DNA of 43,187 nucleotides, from contig NZ_LLXV01000084.1 of assembly GCF_001431665.1 (NCBI RefSeq), forward strand, positions 1-43,187, in the 5' to 3' direction. The notes beneath the pieces were generated by a model that was not told where the DNA came from, made no database searches, and saw only the letters and a list, made by a program, of their open reading frames with translations. This DNA comes from Stenotrophomonas beteli. Lineage in GTDB: Bacteria > Pseudomonadota > Gammaproteobacteria > Xanthomonadales > Xanthomonadaceae. Positions 14,934 to 22,729 of the stretch are shown here, one piece after another (positions within the stretch are counted from its first letter, which is position 1; each line of letters begins with the position of its first letter). A program made the translations under genes and the position numbers.

Positions 14934-15854
14934 ATGGCCCATCCCATTTCCGTATCGCTGATTGGCGTTCCCACCGATGTCGGTGCGGGCCATCGCGGTG
15001 CACGGCTGGGGCCGGAGGCGCTGCGTGTGGCAGGCCTGCCGGAGGCGCTGGAAGCGCGCGGTGTGGACGTGCGTGACGTGGGCAACCTGGATGGCCCGCG
15101 CAACCCGTGGACCGCACCGGTGGAGGGCTATCGCCATCTGGATGAAGTGGTGGCGTGGAACCGTGCGCTGATGGAAGCCAGCTACGCCGAGCTGCAGGCC
15201 GGGCGCATGCCGATCATGCTCGGTGGCGACCATTGCCTGGGCATCGGTTCGATCACCGCCGTCGCGCGCTGGTGCCGCGAGCAGGGCAAGACCCTGCGCG
15301 TGCTGTGGCTGGATGCGCACTCGGACTTCAACACCAGCGATGTCACCCCGTCGGGCAACATCCACGGCATGCCGGTGGCCTGCCTGTGCGGCCTCGGCCC
15401 GGACGCACTGACCCGCCTGGGCGGCAGCGCACCGGCGATTACCCCGGCGCAGATGCACCAGATCGGCATCCGCTCGGTCGACCCGGAAGAAAAGCGCCTG
15501 ATCAAGACCCACAAGGTGGATGTCTATGACATGCGCTACATCGACGAGAACGGCATGAAGCGCGCGGTGGAGGCGGCGCTGGCCGGCATCGACGAGAACA
15601 CCCACCTGCATGTCAGCTTCGATGTGGACTTCCTCGACCCGAGCATCGCCCCGGGCGTGGGCACCACCGTGCCGGGCGGGGTCAACTACCGCGAGGCGCA
15701 GCTGGTGATGGAGATGATCGCCGACACCGGGTGCATGGGTTCGCTGGATATCGTCGAGCTCAACCCCTTGCTGGACAAGCAGAATGCCACCGCCGAGCTG
15801 GCCGTGGACCTGGTCGAAAGCCTGTTCGGCAAGTCCACCCTGATGCGCGACTGA
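14934..15854 (+). CDS. rocF: Arginase
   Basis: Hydrolyses L-arginine to ornithine and urea with a binuclear manganese centre, in the cytoplasm. The 306-residue protein has every ureohydrolase metal ligand: H100 (GGDHCLG), D127/H129/D131 (LDAHSDFNT) and D230/D232 (SFDVDFLDPS). Length and the NxHGMP stretch (SGNIHGMPVACL) favour arginase over agmatinase or formimidoylglutamase. AGGAGG 5 bp before the ATG fixes the start. It is monocistronic, with a stem-loop at 15865-15887 after the stop. Confidence 0.93.
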   Translation: MAHPISVSLIGVPTDVGAGHRGARLGPEALRVAGLPEALEARGVDVRDVGNLDGPRNPWTAPVEGYRHLDEVVAWNRALMEASYAELQAGRMPIMLGGDHCLGIGSITAVARWCREQGKTLRVLWLDAHSDFNTSDVTPSGNIHGMPVACLCGLGPDALTRLGGSAPAITPAQMHQIGIRSVDPEEKRLIKTHKVDVYDMRYIDENGMKRAVEAALAGIDENTHLHVSFDVDFLDPSIAPGVGTTVPGGVNYREAQLVMEMIADTGCMGSLDIVELNPLLDKQNATAELAVDLVESLFGKSTLMRD

Positions 15855-15864
15855 GGCAACCGCC

Positions 15865-15887
15865 TGAACGGATTGCTGATCCGTTCA
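15865..15887 (+). terminator. Stem-loop after arginase
   Basis: TGAACGGAT (15865-15873), loop of five, ATCCGTTCA (15879-15887): a perfect 9-bp stem 11 bp after the stop. It lacks a U-tract, so termination is possible but not certain. Confidence 0.5.
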
Positions 15888-16016
15888 CACCCGCTCCACG
15901 CCCCTGCCGCCAGATTGCACTTCACGCGGCGGCGGTGGGCGTTGGCCTTCTCCCGCTGAGCGAAAGAATCCCATCCGCGAATGAAGCGGTGTAGCGGCAA
16001 ACCCAAGGAGAAGCCC

Positions 16017-16154
16017 ATGAAGCGCGTAGTTGCCCTGATGCTGTTGTCGATGTTCTCGGTGGCCCTGCTGGCCGGTTGCAACACCGTGGCCGGTGCCGGC
16101 AAGGACGTGCAGAAGGCCGGTGAGAAGGTTGAGGATGCCGCCAAGGGCAACTAA
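16017..16154 (+). CDS. Entericidin A/B family lipoprotein
   Basis: A 45-residue lipoprotein. Its signal peptide has a lipobox LLAGC (Cys21) and the mature part reads NTVAGAGKDVQKAGEKVEDAAKG, the classical entericidin pattern of a small amphipathic cell-envelope lipoprotein. In E. coli the EcnA/EcnB pair forms an antidote/toxin locus induced in stationary phase under osmotic stress. Here only one copy is visible, so it is probably a stress lipoprotein rather than a pair. AAGGAG lies 7 bp before the ATG, and a strong terminator follows the stop. Confidence 0.9.
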   Translation: MKRVVALMLLSMFSVALLAGCNTVAGAGKDVQKAGEKVEDAAKGN

Positions 16155-16177
16155 GCCCGGCGCGGAACGAAAAAGAG

Positions 16178-16207
16178 AAAGGCCGGGGACCTCCCCGGCC
16201 TTTTTTC
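16178..16207 (+). terminator. Rho-independent terminator after entericidin
   Basis: GGCCGGGG, short loop, CCCCGGCC followed by TTTTTT (16181-16206). Strong and well placed 24 bp after the stop. Confidence 0.93.
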
Positions 16208-16356
16208 ATGCGCGCTGCCACCCACGGCTGTGCAAGCGGAGTGAACCATTCAAGCAGGTGAGCGCGCATTTCATTGCCGGTTGACCGGTACTCAACGGCC
16301 ACTGCGCGAAGCTGGAACCACGGTAAGAACGCCGTTGCAACCAAGGACTCCCAGCA

Positions 16357-16578
16357 ATGAACAAAGACATCATTTCCGGCAAGTGGTCGCAGCTGAAGGG
16401 CAAGGCCCAGGCCAAGTGGGGCGATCTGACCAACGACGATTTCGATGTGGCCGAAGGCAATGCCGAATACTTGGCCGGCCGCCTGCAGGAACGTTATGGC
16501 TGGGCCAAGGACCGCGCCGAGAAGGAAGTCCGTGAGTTCCAGGATGCGGTGAGCAAGGACTATCCGGACTACAAGTAA
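16357..16578 (+). CDS. CsbD-family stress protein
   Basis: A 73-residue, highly charged, helical protein. MNKDIISGKWSQLKGKAQAKWG and the VAEGNAEYLAGRLQERYG repeat are the CsbD (YjbJ) signature. CsbD proteins accumulate under general or osmotic stress. Their biochemical role is not known. The gene follows an entericidin gene but has its own region between the two (16208-16356), and a terminator follows it. Closeness of two envelope/osmotic stress genes suggests similar regulation, perhaps by a stationary-phase sigma factor, which I cannot see in the DNA. Confidence 0.92.
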   Translation: MNKDIISGKWSQLKGKAQAKWGDLTNDDFDVAEGNAEYLAGRLQERYGWAKDRAEKEVREFQDAVSKDYPDYK

Positions 16579-16604
16579 GTGTTGACCGTTTCCCCCCCAC
16601 AGCA

Positions 16605-16640
16605 CGACGCCCGCACCGTAAGGTTGCGGGCGTTGTGTTG
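16605..16640 (+). terminator. Terminator-like hairpin after the csbD-like gene
   Basis: ACGCCCGCA (16607-16615) pairs with TGCGGGCGT (16625-16633), followed by a weakly T-rich TGTGTTG. It is close to the stop and also serves the convergent gene ending at 16665. Confidence 0.75.
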
Positions 16641-16664
16641 TCCGGGCCGGGCCGGGCCGGGCGA

Positions 16665-17462
16665 TCAGCGTGCCGGCGGGTCCGGCACGTAGCGGTTGGG
16701 GAAGGCCTGCGGTTCCCTCGGCAGGCGCGAGGGCGCATCGACCAGGATGCCGCGCGCGCGCAGGTTGCGGGCGCTGTCGTAGCGCAGCTGCAGCACCTGC
16801 GCCGGGCTGCGGCTGGCCCGTTCGAAGTCGGTATCGCGCACCGAGGACTGCTCGCGCGCACCGTGGCCGGTGCCCAGCGCTGGCGCCGGCGACTTGCTGG
16901 CGTAGCCCTCGATGCGGCTGGCGCTGGCATCAGCGGCCGCTTCGGCCTGTGCAGCCGGCGCTGGCAGCGGCACGCCACGTCGCAGGATCGGCTGCGGGTA
17001 CCAGCGACGCGCCTCCTCGAACACCGCCACGCCAACCACGCCGATGTTGTCCGGGCGGCCGGTGCGGCTGGCATAGCTGCCGCTGGGGCTGCTGAACACG
17101 AACTGCGCCACCTCGTCCTGGCTCTTGCGCCAGCCGGTGATGTCGGCGCGCTGCCCGGGGTTGAGCACGTAGCCGGTCTGCGAGGGATCGGCATCTTCGC
17201 CGGAGATGGCGTTGATGCCGTCCACCGACAGCACCACCAGCACCCGGCGCGGGCTGTCGTTGTACAGGCGCACGGCGTAGCGGTGGCCGCGCTCACCGGC
17301 CACCCAGCGCTGGCCGTCGGCGGGGTAGCTGCGCAGTTCGGTGCCGCGGTCGCGGTCGACCAGGGTCATGCGCACCGGGCCGCCCTCGTAGGCCGGCGGC
17401 GGCGGTGCCGGGCGGAAGCCGGCCAGGGGCAGGATCAGCAGCAGGGGCAGCAGGCGTTTCAT
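16665..17462 (-). CDS. Exported protein of unknown function
   Basis: A 265-residue protein with a signal peptide (MKRLLPLLLILPLAGFRP). The first domain (about 30-165) is beta-rich, with RYAVRLYNDSPRRVLVVLSVDGINAISGEDA, YVLNPGQRADITGWRKSQDEVAQFVF and GRPDNIGVVGVAVFEE. A Pro/Ala-rich variable part follows, and the end contains SPAQVLQLRYDSARNLRARGI. ATG 17462 chosen for the signal peptide. It resembles other Xanthomonadaceae exported proteins that I cannot name. It is divergent from trpS and convergent with the csbD-like gene. Confidence 0.75.
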   Translation of the reverse strand: MKRLLPLLLILPLAGFRPAPPPPAYEGGPVRMTLVDRDRGTELRSYPADGQRWVAGERGHRYAVRLYNDSPRRVLVVLSVDGINAISGEDADPSQTGYVLNPGQRADITGWRKSQDEVAQFVFSSPSGSYASRTGRPDNIGVVGVAVFEEARRWYPQPILRRGVPLPAPAAQAEAAADASASRIEGYASKSPAPALGTGHGAREQSSVRDTDFERASRSPAQVLQLRYDSARNLRARGILVDAPSRLPREPQAFPNRYVPDPPAR

Positions 17463-17570
17463 CGGGCGTCTCCAGCGGGGTTGCGTGAATGAACGCGCCG
17501 CCGGCCCTGACGGGGTTGGTGGCGTGCAAGGTAAACTGGCCCCGTTCATCGAAGGTTACCCCACGCAGTC

Positions 17571-18866
17571 ATGACGACCCGAGTCCTTACCGGCATCACC
17601 CCCTCCGGCACGCCCCACCTGGGCAACTACGTTGGCGCCATCCGTCCGGCCATCGCCGCCAGCCGCGCGCCGGGGATCGAGAGCTTCTTCTTCCTGGCCG
17701 ACCTGCACAGCCTGATCAAGTCCCAGGACCCGCAGCGCACCCAGCGCGCGACCCTGGAGATCGCCGCCAGCTGGCTGGCCTGCGGCCTGGACCCGGAACA
17801 CGTGTGGTTCTACCGCCAGAGCGACATCCGCGAGACCACCGAGCTGATGTGGTTCCTGACCGCCATCGCCAGCAAGGGCATCCTCAACCGCGCGCACGCC
17901 TACAAGGCGGCAGTGGACAAGAACCGCGAGGAAGGTGTGGACGAGGACGCAGGCGTCAGCGCCGGCCTGTTCATGTACCCGGTGCTGATGGCCGCCGACA
18001 TCCTGATCTTCAAGGCCAACCAGGTACCGGTGGGCCGTGACCAGATCCAGCACATCGAGATGGCGCGCGATTTCGCCCAGCGCTTCAACCACGTGTACGG
18101 CAAGGAGTACTTCCCGCTGCCGGATGTGGTGATCGACGAGCAGGTGGCGACGCTGGCGGGCCTGGATGGCCGCAAGATGAGCAAGAGCTACCACAACACC
18201 ATTCCGCTGTTCGTGCCGCGCGAGGAGCTGAAGAAGCTGGTGTTCTCGATCCTGACCGACTCGCGCGCGCCGGGTGAGCCGAAGGACACCGAAGGCTCGG
18301 CGCTGTTCCAGATGTACCAGGCGTTCGCCACCCCGGAACAGACCGCAGAGTTCGCCAAGGCGTTCGCTGCCGGCATCAGCTGGGGCGACGCCAAGCAGCA
18401 GCTGTTCGAGCGCATCGACAGCGAGCTGTCGCCGTTGCGCGAGCGCTATAACGCACTGATGGCCGAGCCGGAGAAGATCGAAGCGCTGCTCAAGCGGCGT
18501 GGCCAGCAGCTGCGCGAGCAGCTGGCAGCGCCGCTGCTGGACGAGCTGCGCCATGCGGTGGGCCTGCGCGACCTGTCCAGCGCAGGCGACATCGCCAGCG
18601 AGGATGCCGGCGTGGCCCGCGTGGCGCCGCCGCAGTTCAAGCAGTACCGCGAGAAGGACGGCCGTTTCTACTTCAAGCTGACCGCCGGCGACGGCACGCT
18701 GCTGATCCAGAGCGAAGGCTTTGATTCGCCGCGTGACGCGGGGCAGTTGATCGCGGTGATCAAGCAGGCCGAGCAGGGCGACCAGCTGCAGAGCGAGCTG
18801 TTCAAGCTGGAGGCCGATGTGGATGCGGTACTGGCCGCGCTGGCTGTGCTGCGCGAAGCGGCCTGA
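17571..18866 (+). CDS. trpS: Tryptophan--tRNA ligase, long form
   Basis: Charges tRNA-Trp. The class I catalytic core has TPHLGN (the HIGH motif, about 14-19) and GRKMSKSYHNT (KMSKS). At 431 residues it is about 100 longer than the E. coli enzyme (334). The extra C-terminal part (about 345-431) contains FKQYREKDGRFYFKLTAGDG and LLIQSEGFDSPRDAGQLIAVIKQ. This resembles the YegP/DUF1508 fold (FKlk..KDGqFrF.LkAgNG....SEGY.s...A...I.sVk). Long TrpS enzymes are usual in Xanthomonadaceae, as far as I know. The function of this tail is not established. ATG start at 17571 (MTTRVLTGITPSG) agrees with the family. Confidence 0.95.
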   Translation: MTTRVLTGITPSGTPHLGNYVGAIRPAIAASRAPGIESFFFLADLHSLIKSQDPQRTQRATLEIAASWLACGLDPEHVWFYRQSDIRETTELMWFLTAIASKGILNRAHAYKAAVDKNREEGVDEDAGVSAGLFMYPVLMAADILIFKANQVPVGRDQIQHIEMARDFAQRFNHVYGKEYFPLPDVVIDEQVATLAGLDGRKMSKSYHNTIPLFVPREELKKLVFSILTDSRAPGEPKDTEGSALFQMYQAFATPEQTAEFAKAFAAGISWGDAKQQLFERIDSELSPLRERYNALMAEPEKIEALLKRRGQQLREQLAAPLLDELRHAVGLRDLSSAGDIASEDAGVARVAPPQFKQYREKDGRFYFKLTAGDGTLLIQSEGFDSPRDAGQLIAVIKQAEQGDQLQSELFKLEADVDAVLAALAVLREAA

Positions 18867-18890
18867 CCGCCGGGGCTGTGTGGCCCATGC

Positions 18891-18982
18891 AGAGTCGAGC
18901 CATGCTCGACTTTGCTCCGCCTCTGTAGAGCCGAGCCCACGCTCGGCTGTTTTCCGTCAGCCGAGCATGGGCTCGGCTCTAC
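18891..18982. repeat. SMAG-type repeat cluster (three arms)
   Basis: A degenerate forward unit without GTAG (18891-18911), a full forward unit with GTAG and GAGCC/GGCTC-type arms (18925-18948) and an inverted unit (18959-18982). The last two face each other and would form a long composite hairpin downstream of trpS. Confidence 0.88.
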
Positions 18983-19033
18983 AGGGGAGCCCGCCACCCA
19001 TGGCATGATGTCCGCGATGACATGGAGTCTGCG

Positions 19034-19330
19034 ATGGCCTGGTTGTCGCTGCTGCTGTTCCTGCCCTGGTTCCTGCTGCTGGGCAGCCTGTACTGGCTGT
19101 TCCCGCGCCAGCCGCGTACTGCGCGCCGGCGCCTGTTCGACAGCGCCACCCTGCTGCTGGCCTTCGCCCTGAGCATCGTCTCGATGCTGTGGGGGTATCG
19201 CCTGGGCATGGCACAGCCCGGCGCCGGCCCGATCTGGCCGCAGGTGCTGGCGGTGCTGTATGCCTACGGCGCGTTCCTGGCGGTGCTGGTGCTGGCGTTG
19301 CTGCTGCGGCCGCGCTGGCTGGACCGGTAA
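19034..19330 (+). CDS. Small inner-membrane protein, unknown
   Basis: A 98-residue protein with three hydrophobic segments (about 1-20, 35-55 and 70-90), joined by an Arg-rich cytoplasmic loop (PRQPRTARRRLFD). No family was recognised. An in-frame ATG at 19022 would add four residues. It is enclosed on both sides by SMAG clusters, so it is probably monocistronic. The high leucine content and positive-inside loop are consistent with a real membrane protein rather than a shadow frame. Confidence 0.7.
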   Translation: MAWLSLLLFLPWFLLLGSLYWLFPRQPRTARRRLFDSATLLLAFALSIVSMLWGYRLGMAQPGAGPIWPQVLAVLYAYGAFLAVLVLALLLRPRWLDR

Positions 19331-19340
19331 CCCCGCCTTT

Positions 19341-19405
19341 GTAGAGTCGAGCCATGCTCGACTGATGCCTGGCAGAAAGGCAGCCGAGCATGGGCTCGGC
19401 TCTGC
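19341..19405. repeat. Pair of facing SMAG elements
   Basis: A forward unit (19341-19363, GTAGAGTCGAGC with loop CAT) faces an inverted unit (19382-19405, TCTGC end instead of CTAC). The two differ in arm sequence (GTCGAGC against GCCGAGC). Confidence 0.88.
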
Positions 19406-19497
19406 AGAATCTGGCCTCCGACCAAAGCCGCATCGAACCCGCGCCGCCTGCACGCCTACCATGGGTGTCCGTTCCCGTTCCTGCCAGGTGCGTGCCG

Positions 19498-20430
19498 ATG
19501 ACCGCCGACCCCAGCATCCATACCATCGATACCGGCTTCCAGCGCCCCGACTTCGACGCGGCCTATCTGATCGTTGAGAACGGCCGCGCCGCGTTCGTCG
19601 ACTGCGGCACCGGCCTGTCGGTGCCGGCGATGCTGCAGGCGCTGGCCAACGCGGGTCTGGCCGTTGACGCGGTGGACTGGCTGCTGCTCACGCACGTGCA
19701 CCTGGACCACGCCGGCGGTGCCGGCCTGCTGATGCAGCAGCTGCCCAACGCGAAGGCGGTGCTGCACCCGCGCGGTGCACCGCACATGATCGACCCCACC
19801 CGGCTGATCGCCGGTGCGACGGCGGTGTACGGCGCCGAGGAAATCGCGCGCAGCTATGGCCGCATCGAGCCGATTGCCGGACAGCGCGTGGTGGTGGCCG
19901 AAGACGGCCACCGCATCGACCTGGCCGGCCGCGAGCTGTTACTGCTGCACACGCCGGGCCATGCGCTGCACCACTACTGCGTGTGGGACGCGCGCAGCCG
20001 CAGTTGGTTCACCGGCGATACCTTCGGCATTTCCTACCGCGAGCTGGACAGTGCGCAGGGCGCTTTCATCTTCCCCACCTCCTCGCCGGTGCAGTTCGAC
20101 CCGGAGGCGATGAAGGCCTCGATCCGGCGCATGCTCGATTACGCGCCGCAGGCGATGTACCTGACCCACTATGGGCGCGTGGAGCAGGTGGAGAAACTGG
20201 CCGGGGACCTGTTCGAGCAGATCGACGCGATGGCCACCATCGGCCGCCAGTGCGATGGTCGCCCGGACCGCCACCGCTGCCTGCTGGCCGCATTGCAGGC
20301 GCTGTACCTGGAACGTGCGCAGCAGCACGGCTGTGCGCTGGACCACGCGGCGGTGACCGAAGTGCTGGCGATGGACATCGAGCTCAATGCACAGGGCCTG
20401 GCCTGCTGGCTGGATCGCATGAGCAGGTAG
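19498..20430 (+). CDS. MBL-fold metallo-hydrolase
   Basis: A 310-residue metallo-beta-lactamase-fold hydrolase of unknown substrate. Metal motifs are LLTHVHLDHAGG (HxHxDH, about 62-67), LLHTPGHALHHYC, FTGDTFG and the final LTHYGR. The C-terminal 90 residues are helical (AALQALYLERAQQHGCALDHAAVTEVLAMDIELNAQGLACW) and unusual among short MBL hydrolases, perhaps a dimer interface. Start at the ATG giving MTADPSIHTIDTGF. The frame upstream of it runs through a SMAG repeat and is not coding. It has no obvious operon partner. Confidence 0.88.
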   Translation: MTADPSIHTIDTGFQRPDFDAAYLIVENGRAAFVDCGTGLSVPAMLQALANAGLAVDAVDWLLLTHVHLDHAGGAGLLMQQLPNAKAVLHPRGAPHMIDPTRLIAGATAVYGAEEIARSYGRIEPIAGQRVVVAEDGHRIDLAGRELLLLHTPGHALHHYCVWDARSRSWFTGDTFGISYRELDSAQGAFIFPTSSPVQFDPEAMKASIRRMLDYAPQAMYLTHYGRVEQVEKLAGDLFEQIDAMATIGRQCDGRPDRHRCLLAALQALYLERAQQHGCALDHAAVTEVLAMDIELNAQGLACWLDRMSR

Positions 20431-20535
20431 AGCCACGCCATGCGGGGATGACGCAGGCCCGGGCCGCGCCGCGATGTCATGACCACGTTACACTCTGGTG
20501 ACTTCCAAGCTAGCCGTGGTACTGCCGTGAATCCG

Positions 20536-22188
20536 ATGCGCGTGTTGCTGCTGTCGTCCTGCCTGTTTGTCGGGGGCCTGGCCCATGCGGCCAACGACCT
20601 GCCGGGTGGCGGCATCGATCCGCAGGCACTGTCGCGCCACGTGCGGGTGCTGGCCTCGGATGAATTCGAGGGCCGCGCGCCGGCCACGGCCGGCGAAGAG
20701 CGCACGGTGCAGTACCTGATCGAGCAGTTCCGCAGCTACGGCCTGCAGCCGGGGGGCGTGGATGGCAGCTGGGTGCAGCCGGTGCCGCTGGTGCGTGCAC
20801 AGCTGGACGGCCCGGCCAAGGCCAGCCTGTCGCTGAAGCAGGGCAGGCGCGCGCTGGCCAATGGCGTGGACGTGACCCTGCAGAGCCTGCAGCCACGCAA
20901 GCGCGTGCAGATCAAGGATGCGCCGCTGGTGTTCGTTGGTTACGGCATCGACGCGCCGGAACGCCACTGGAACGACTACAAGGACGTCGACCTGCACGGC
21001 AAGATCGCCGTGGTGCTGATCAACGATGCCGATTTCGAGGCCGATGCACCGGGCGCGTTCGACGGCAAGGCGGTGACCTACTACGGTCGCTGGACCTACA
21101 AGTTCGAGGAAGCCGCACGCCGTGGTGCCGAAGGCGTGCTGATCGTGCACGAGACCGCGCCGGCGGCCTACGGCTGGGCCACGGTGAAGAGCTCGGGCAC
21201 CTCGCCGCTGTTCGACATCGAGCGCGGCCAGGCCGATGCGATGGCCCAGCACACGCCGCTGCGCGGCTGGATGCAGCGCGAGCTGGCCGAGGCGATCTTC
21301 GCCGACGCCGGCCTGGATTTCGATGCCGAGAAGCGCAAGGCAATGCGCGCCGACTTCCACCCGGTGGCACTGGACAACGCCAGGCTGAGCGTGGAGTTCG
21401 CGCTCAAGCGCGAGCAGGTGGTGACCCGCAACGTGGTGGCCAAGCTGCCCGGTGGTGAACACGCCGACGAGGCCGTGATTTTCTCCGCGCACTGGGATGC
21501 GTTCGGTATCGGCCAGCCCGACGCCAAGGGTGACCGCATCCGCCGTGGTGCGATCGACAACGCCACTGGCGTGGCCACGGTGCTGGAACTGGGCCGCGTG
21601 TTCGCCGCGGGCCCGCAGCCGCAGCGCACGCTGTACTTCGTGGCGCTCACTGCCGAAGAGAAGGGCCTGCTGGGCGCCAGCTATTACGCTGCGCACCCGC
21701 TGGCGCCGCTGGACAAGACCGCCGCGGTGCTGAACATCGAAATGTTCAGCCCGGATGGCCCGACCCGCGACATCGCGTCGTGGGGCAAGGGCCGGGTCTC
21801 GCTGGAAGGCGATCTGGAGCGCGTGGCCAAGGCCCGTGGCCGCAGCTACAGCCCGGACCCGAACCTGGAAGCCGGTTTCTTCTACCGTGCCGACCACTTC
21901 GCCTTCGCCCGCCTGGGCGTGCCGGCGATCACCATCGGCCCGGGCCTGGACAAGCGGGACGGTGGGGTTGAGGCCGGCCGCGCGCTGCGCGAGAAGTACT
22001 TCGCCGATTGCTACCACCAGGCCTGCGATGCCTGGACGCCGAGCTGGGATCCGAGCGGTCACGCCGCCGATACTCTGCTGGTCTACGACCTGGGCGCGGA
22101 GCTGGCCAACAGCCGCCGCTGGCCGACGTGGGAAAAGGAATCGGAATTCCGCGGCGCGCGCGACAAGAGCGAAGCCGCCCGCCGCTGA
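20536..22188 (+). CDS. Exported M28-family zinc aminopeptidase
   Basis: A periplasmic or extracellular metallopeptidase of 550 residues. The signal peptide is about 1-20 (MRVLLLSSCLFVGGLAHA). A PA-like inserted domain (about 110-270) includes the segment from VFVGYGIDAPERHWNDYKD to GAEGVLIVHET. The M28 catalytic domain has ligand motifs SAHWDAFG, GAIDNATGVA, LTAEEKGLLGASYY (acid/base Glu and ligand Glu), NIEMFSPDGP and a distal YRADHFAFARLG. An in-frame GTG at 20527 is an alternative start. It resembles aminopeptidases of Xanthomonadaceae that release N-terminal residues from peptides. A SMAG-type composite with a T-rich hairpin follows. Confidence 0.9.
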   Translation: MRVLLLSSCLFVGGLAHAANDLPGGGIDPQALSRHVRVLASDEFEGRAPATAGEERTVQYLIEQFRSYGLQPGGVDGSWVQPVPLVRAQLDGPAKASLSLKQGRRALANGVDVTLQSLQPRKRVQIKDAPLVFVGYGIDAPERHWNDYKDVDLHGKIAVVLINDADFEADAPGAFDGKAVTYYGRWTYKFEEAARRGAEGVLIVHETAPAAYGWATVKSSGTSPLFDIERGQADAMAQHTPLRGWMQRELAEAIFADAGLDFDAEKRKAMRADFHPVALDNARLSVEFALKREQVVTRNVVAKLPGGEHADEAVIFSAHWDAFGIGQPDAKGDRIRRGAIDNATGVATVLELGRVFAAGPQPQRTLYFVALTAEEKGLLGASYYAAHPLAPLDKTAAVLNIEMFSPDGPTRDIASWGKGRVSLEGDLERVAKARGRSYSPDPNLEAGFFYRADHFAFARLGVPAITIGPGLDKRDGGVEAGRALREKYFADCYHQACDAWTPSWDPSGHAADTLLVYDLGAELANSRRWPTWEKESEFRGARDKSEAARR

Positions 22189-22224
22189 GGATCGGGACCG
22201 GCGGCGTCATGTCATTCCGCCGGG

Positions 22225-22348
<124 letters not shown>

Positions 22349-22362
22349 GCCAGCGGCCGGCA

Positions 22363-22719
22363 CTACCGGCGCCGGCGCAGCAACGCCCACGCGCCCCAGC
22401 CGGCCGCTGCGAGCGCAGCCAGGTAGCACGCCAACGTCGTGCGCATGCCGGCGTCATGCAGGGGCCCCGGGCGGGAGCTCCAGCGCAGCTGAAGCGAGCT
22501 GTGTCCGCTGCCCAGGTCCATTGCCAGTTGAAGCGCCAGCGCGCCGCAGACCACCAGCAGGGCGATCCCGAATCCGATGCGTGGCCACGCGACCTGCGCA
22601 TTGGGACGGCGCAGCAGCCAGGCCAGCGCCGTGGCTGCGGCCAGCGTCGCCGCGATCCACATCAGTGGCGCGGCGGGAGACGCAGCGGCCACCGGCATTG
22701 CACCGGTGGCCGCGATCAC
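22363..22719 (-). CDS. Small inner-membrane protein downstream of the KgtP-like gene
   Basis: A 118-residue protein with three hydrophobic segments (about 15-32, 45-65 and 93-110) and an Arg-rich end (WALLRRRR). GTG 22719 is preferred over the internal ATG 22698 because AAGGA lies 7 bp before it. The GTG is 10 bp after the MFS stop on the same strand, so the genes probably share a transcript. Unknown family. Confidence 0.65.
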   Translation of the reverse strand: MIAATGAMPVAAASPAAPLMWIAATLAAATALAWLLRRPNAQVAWPRIGFGIALLVVCGALALQLAMDLGSGHSSLQLRWSSRPGPLHDAGMRTTLACYLAALAAAGWGAWALLRRRR

Positions 22720-22729
22720 TACGGCATCC

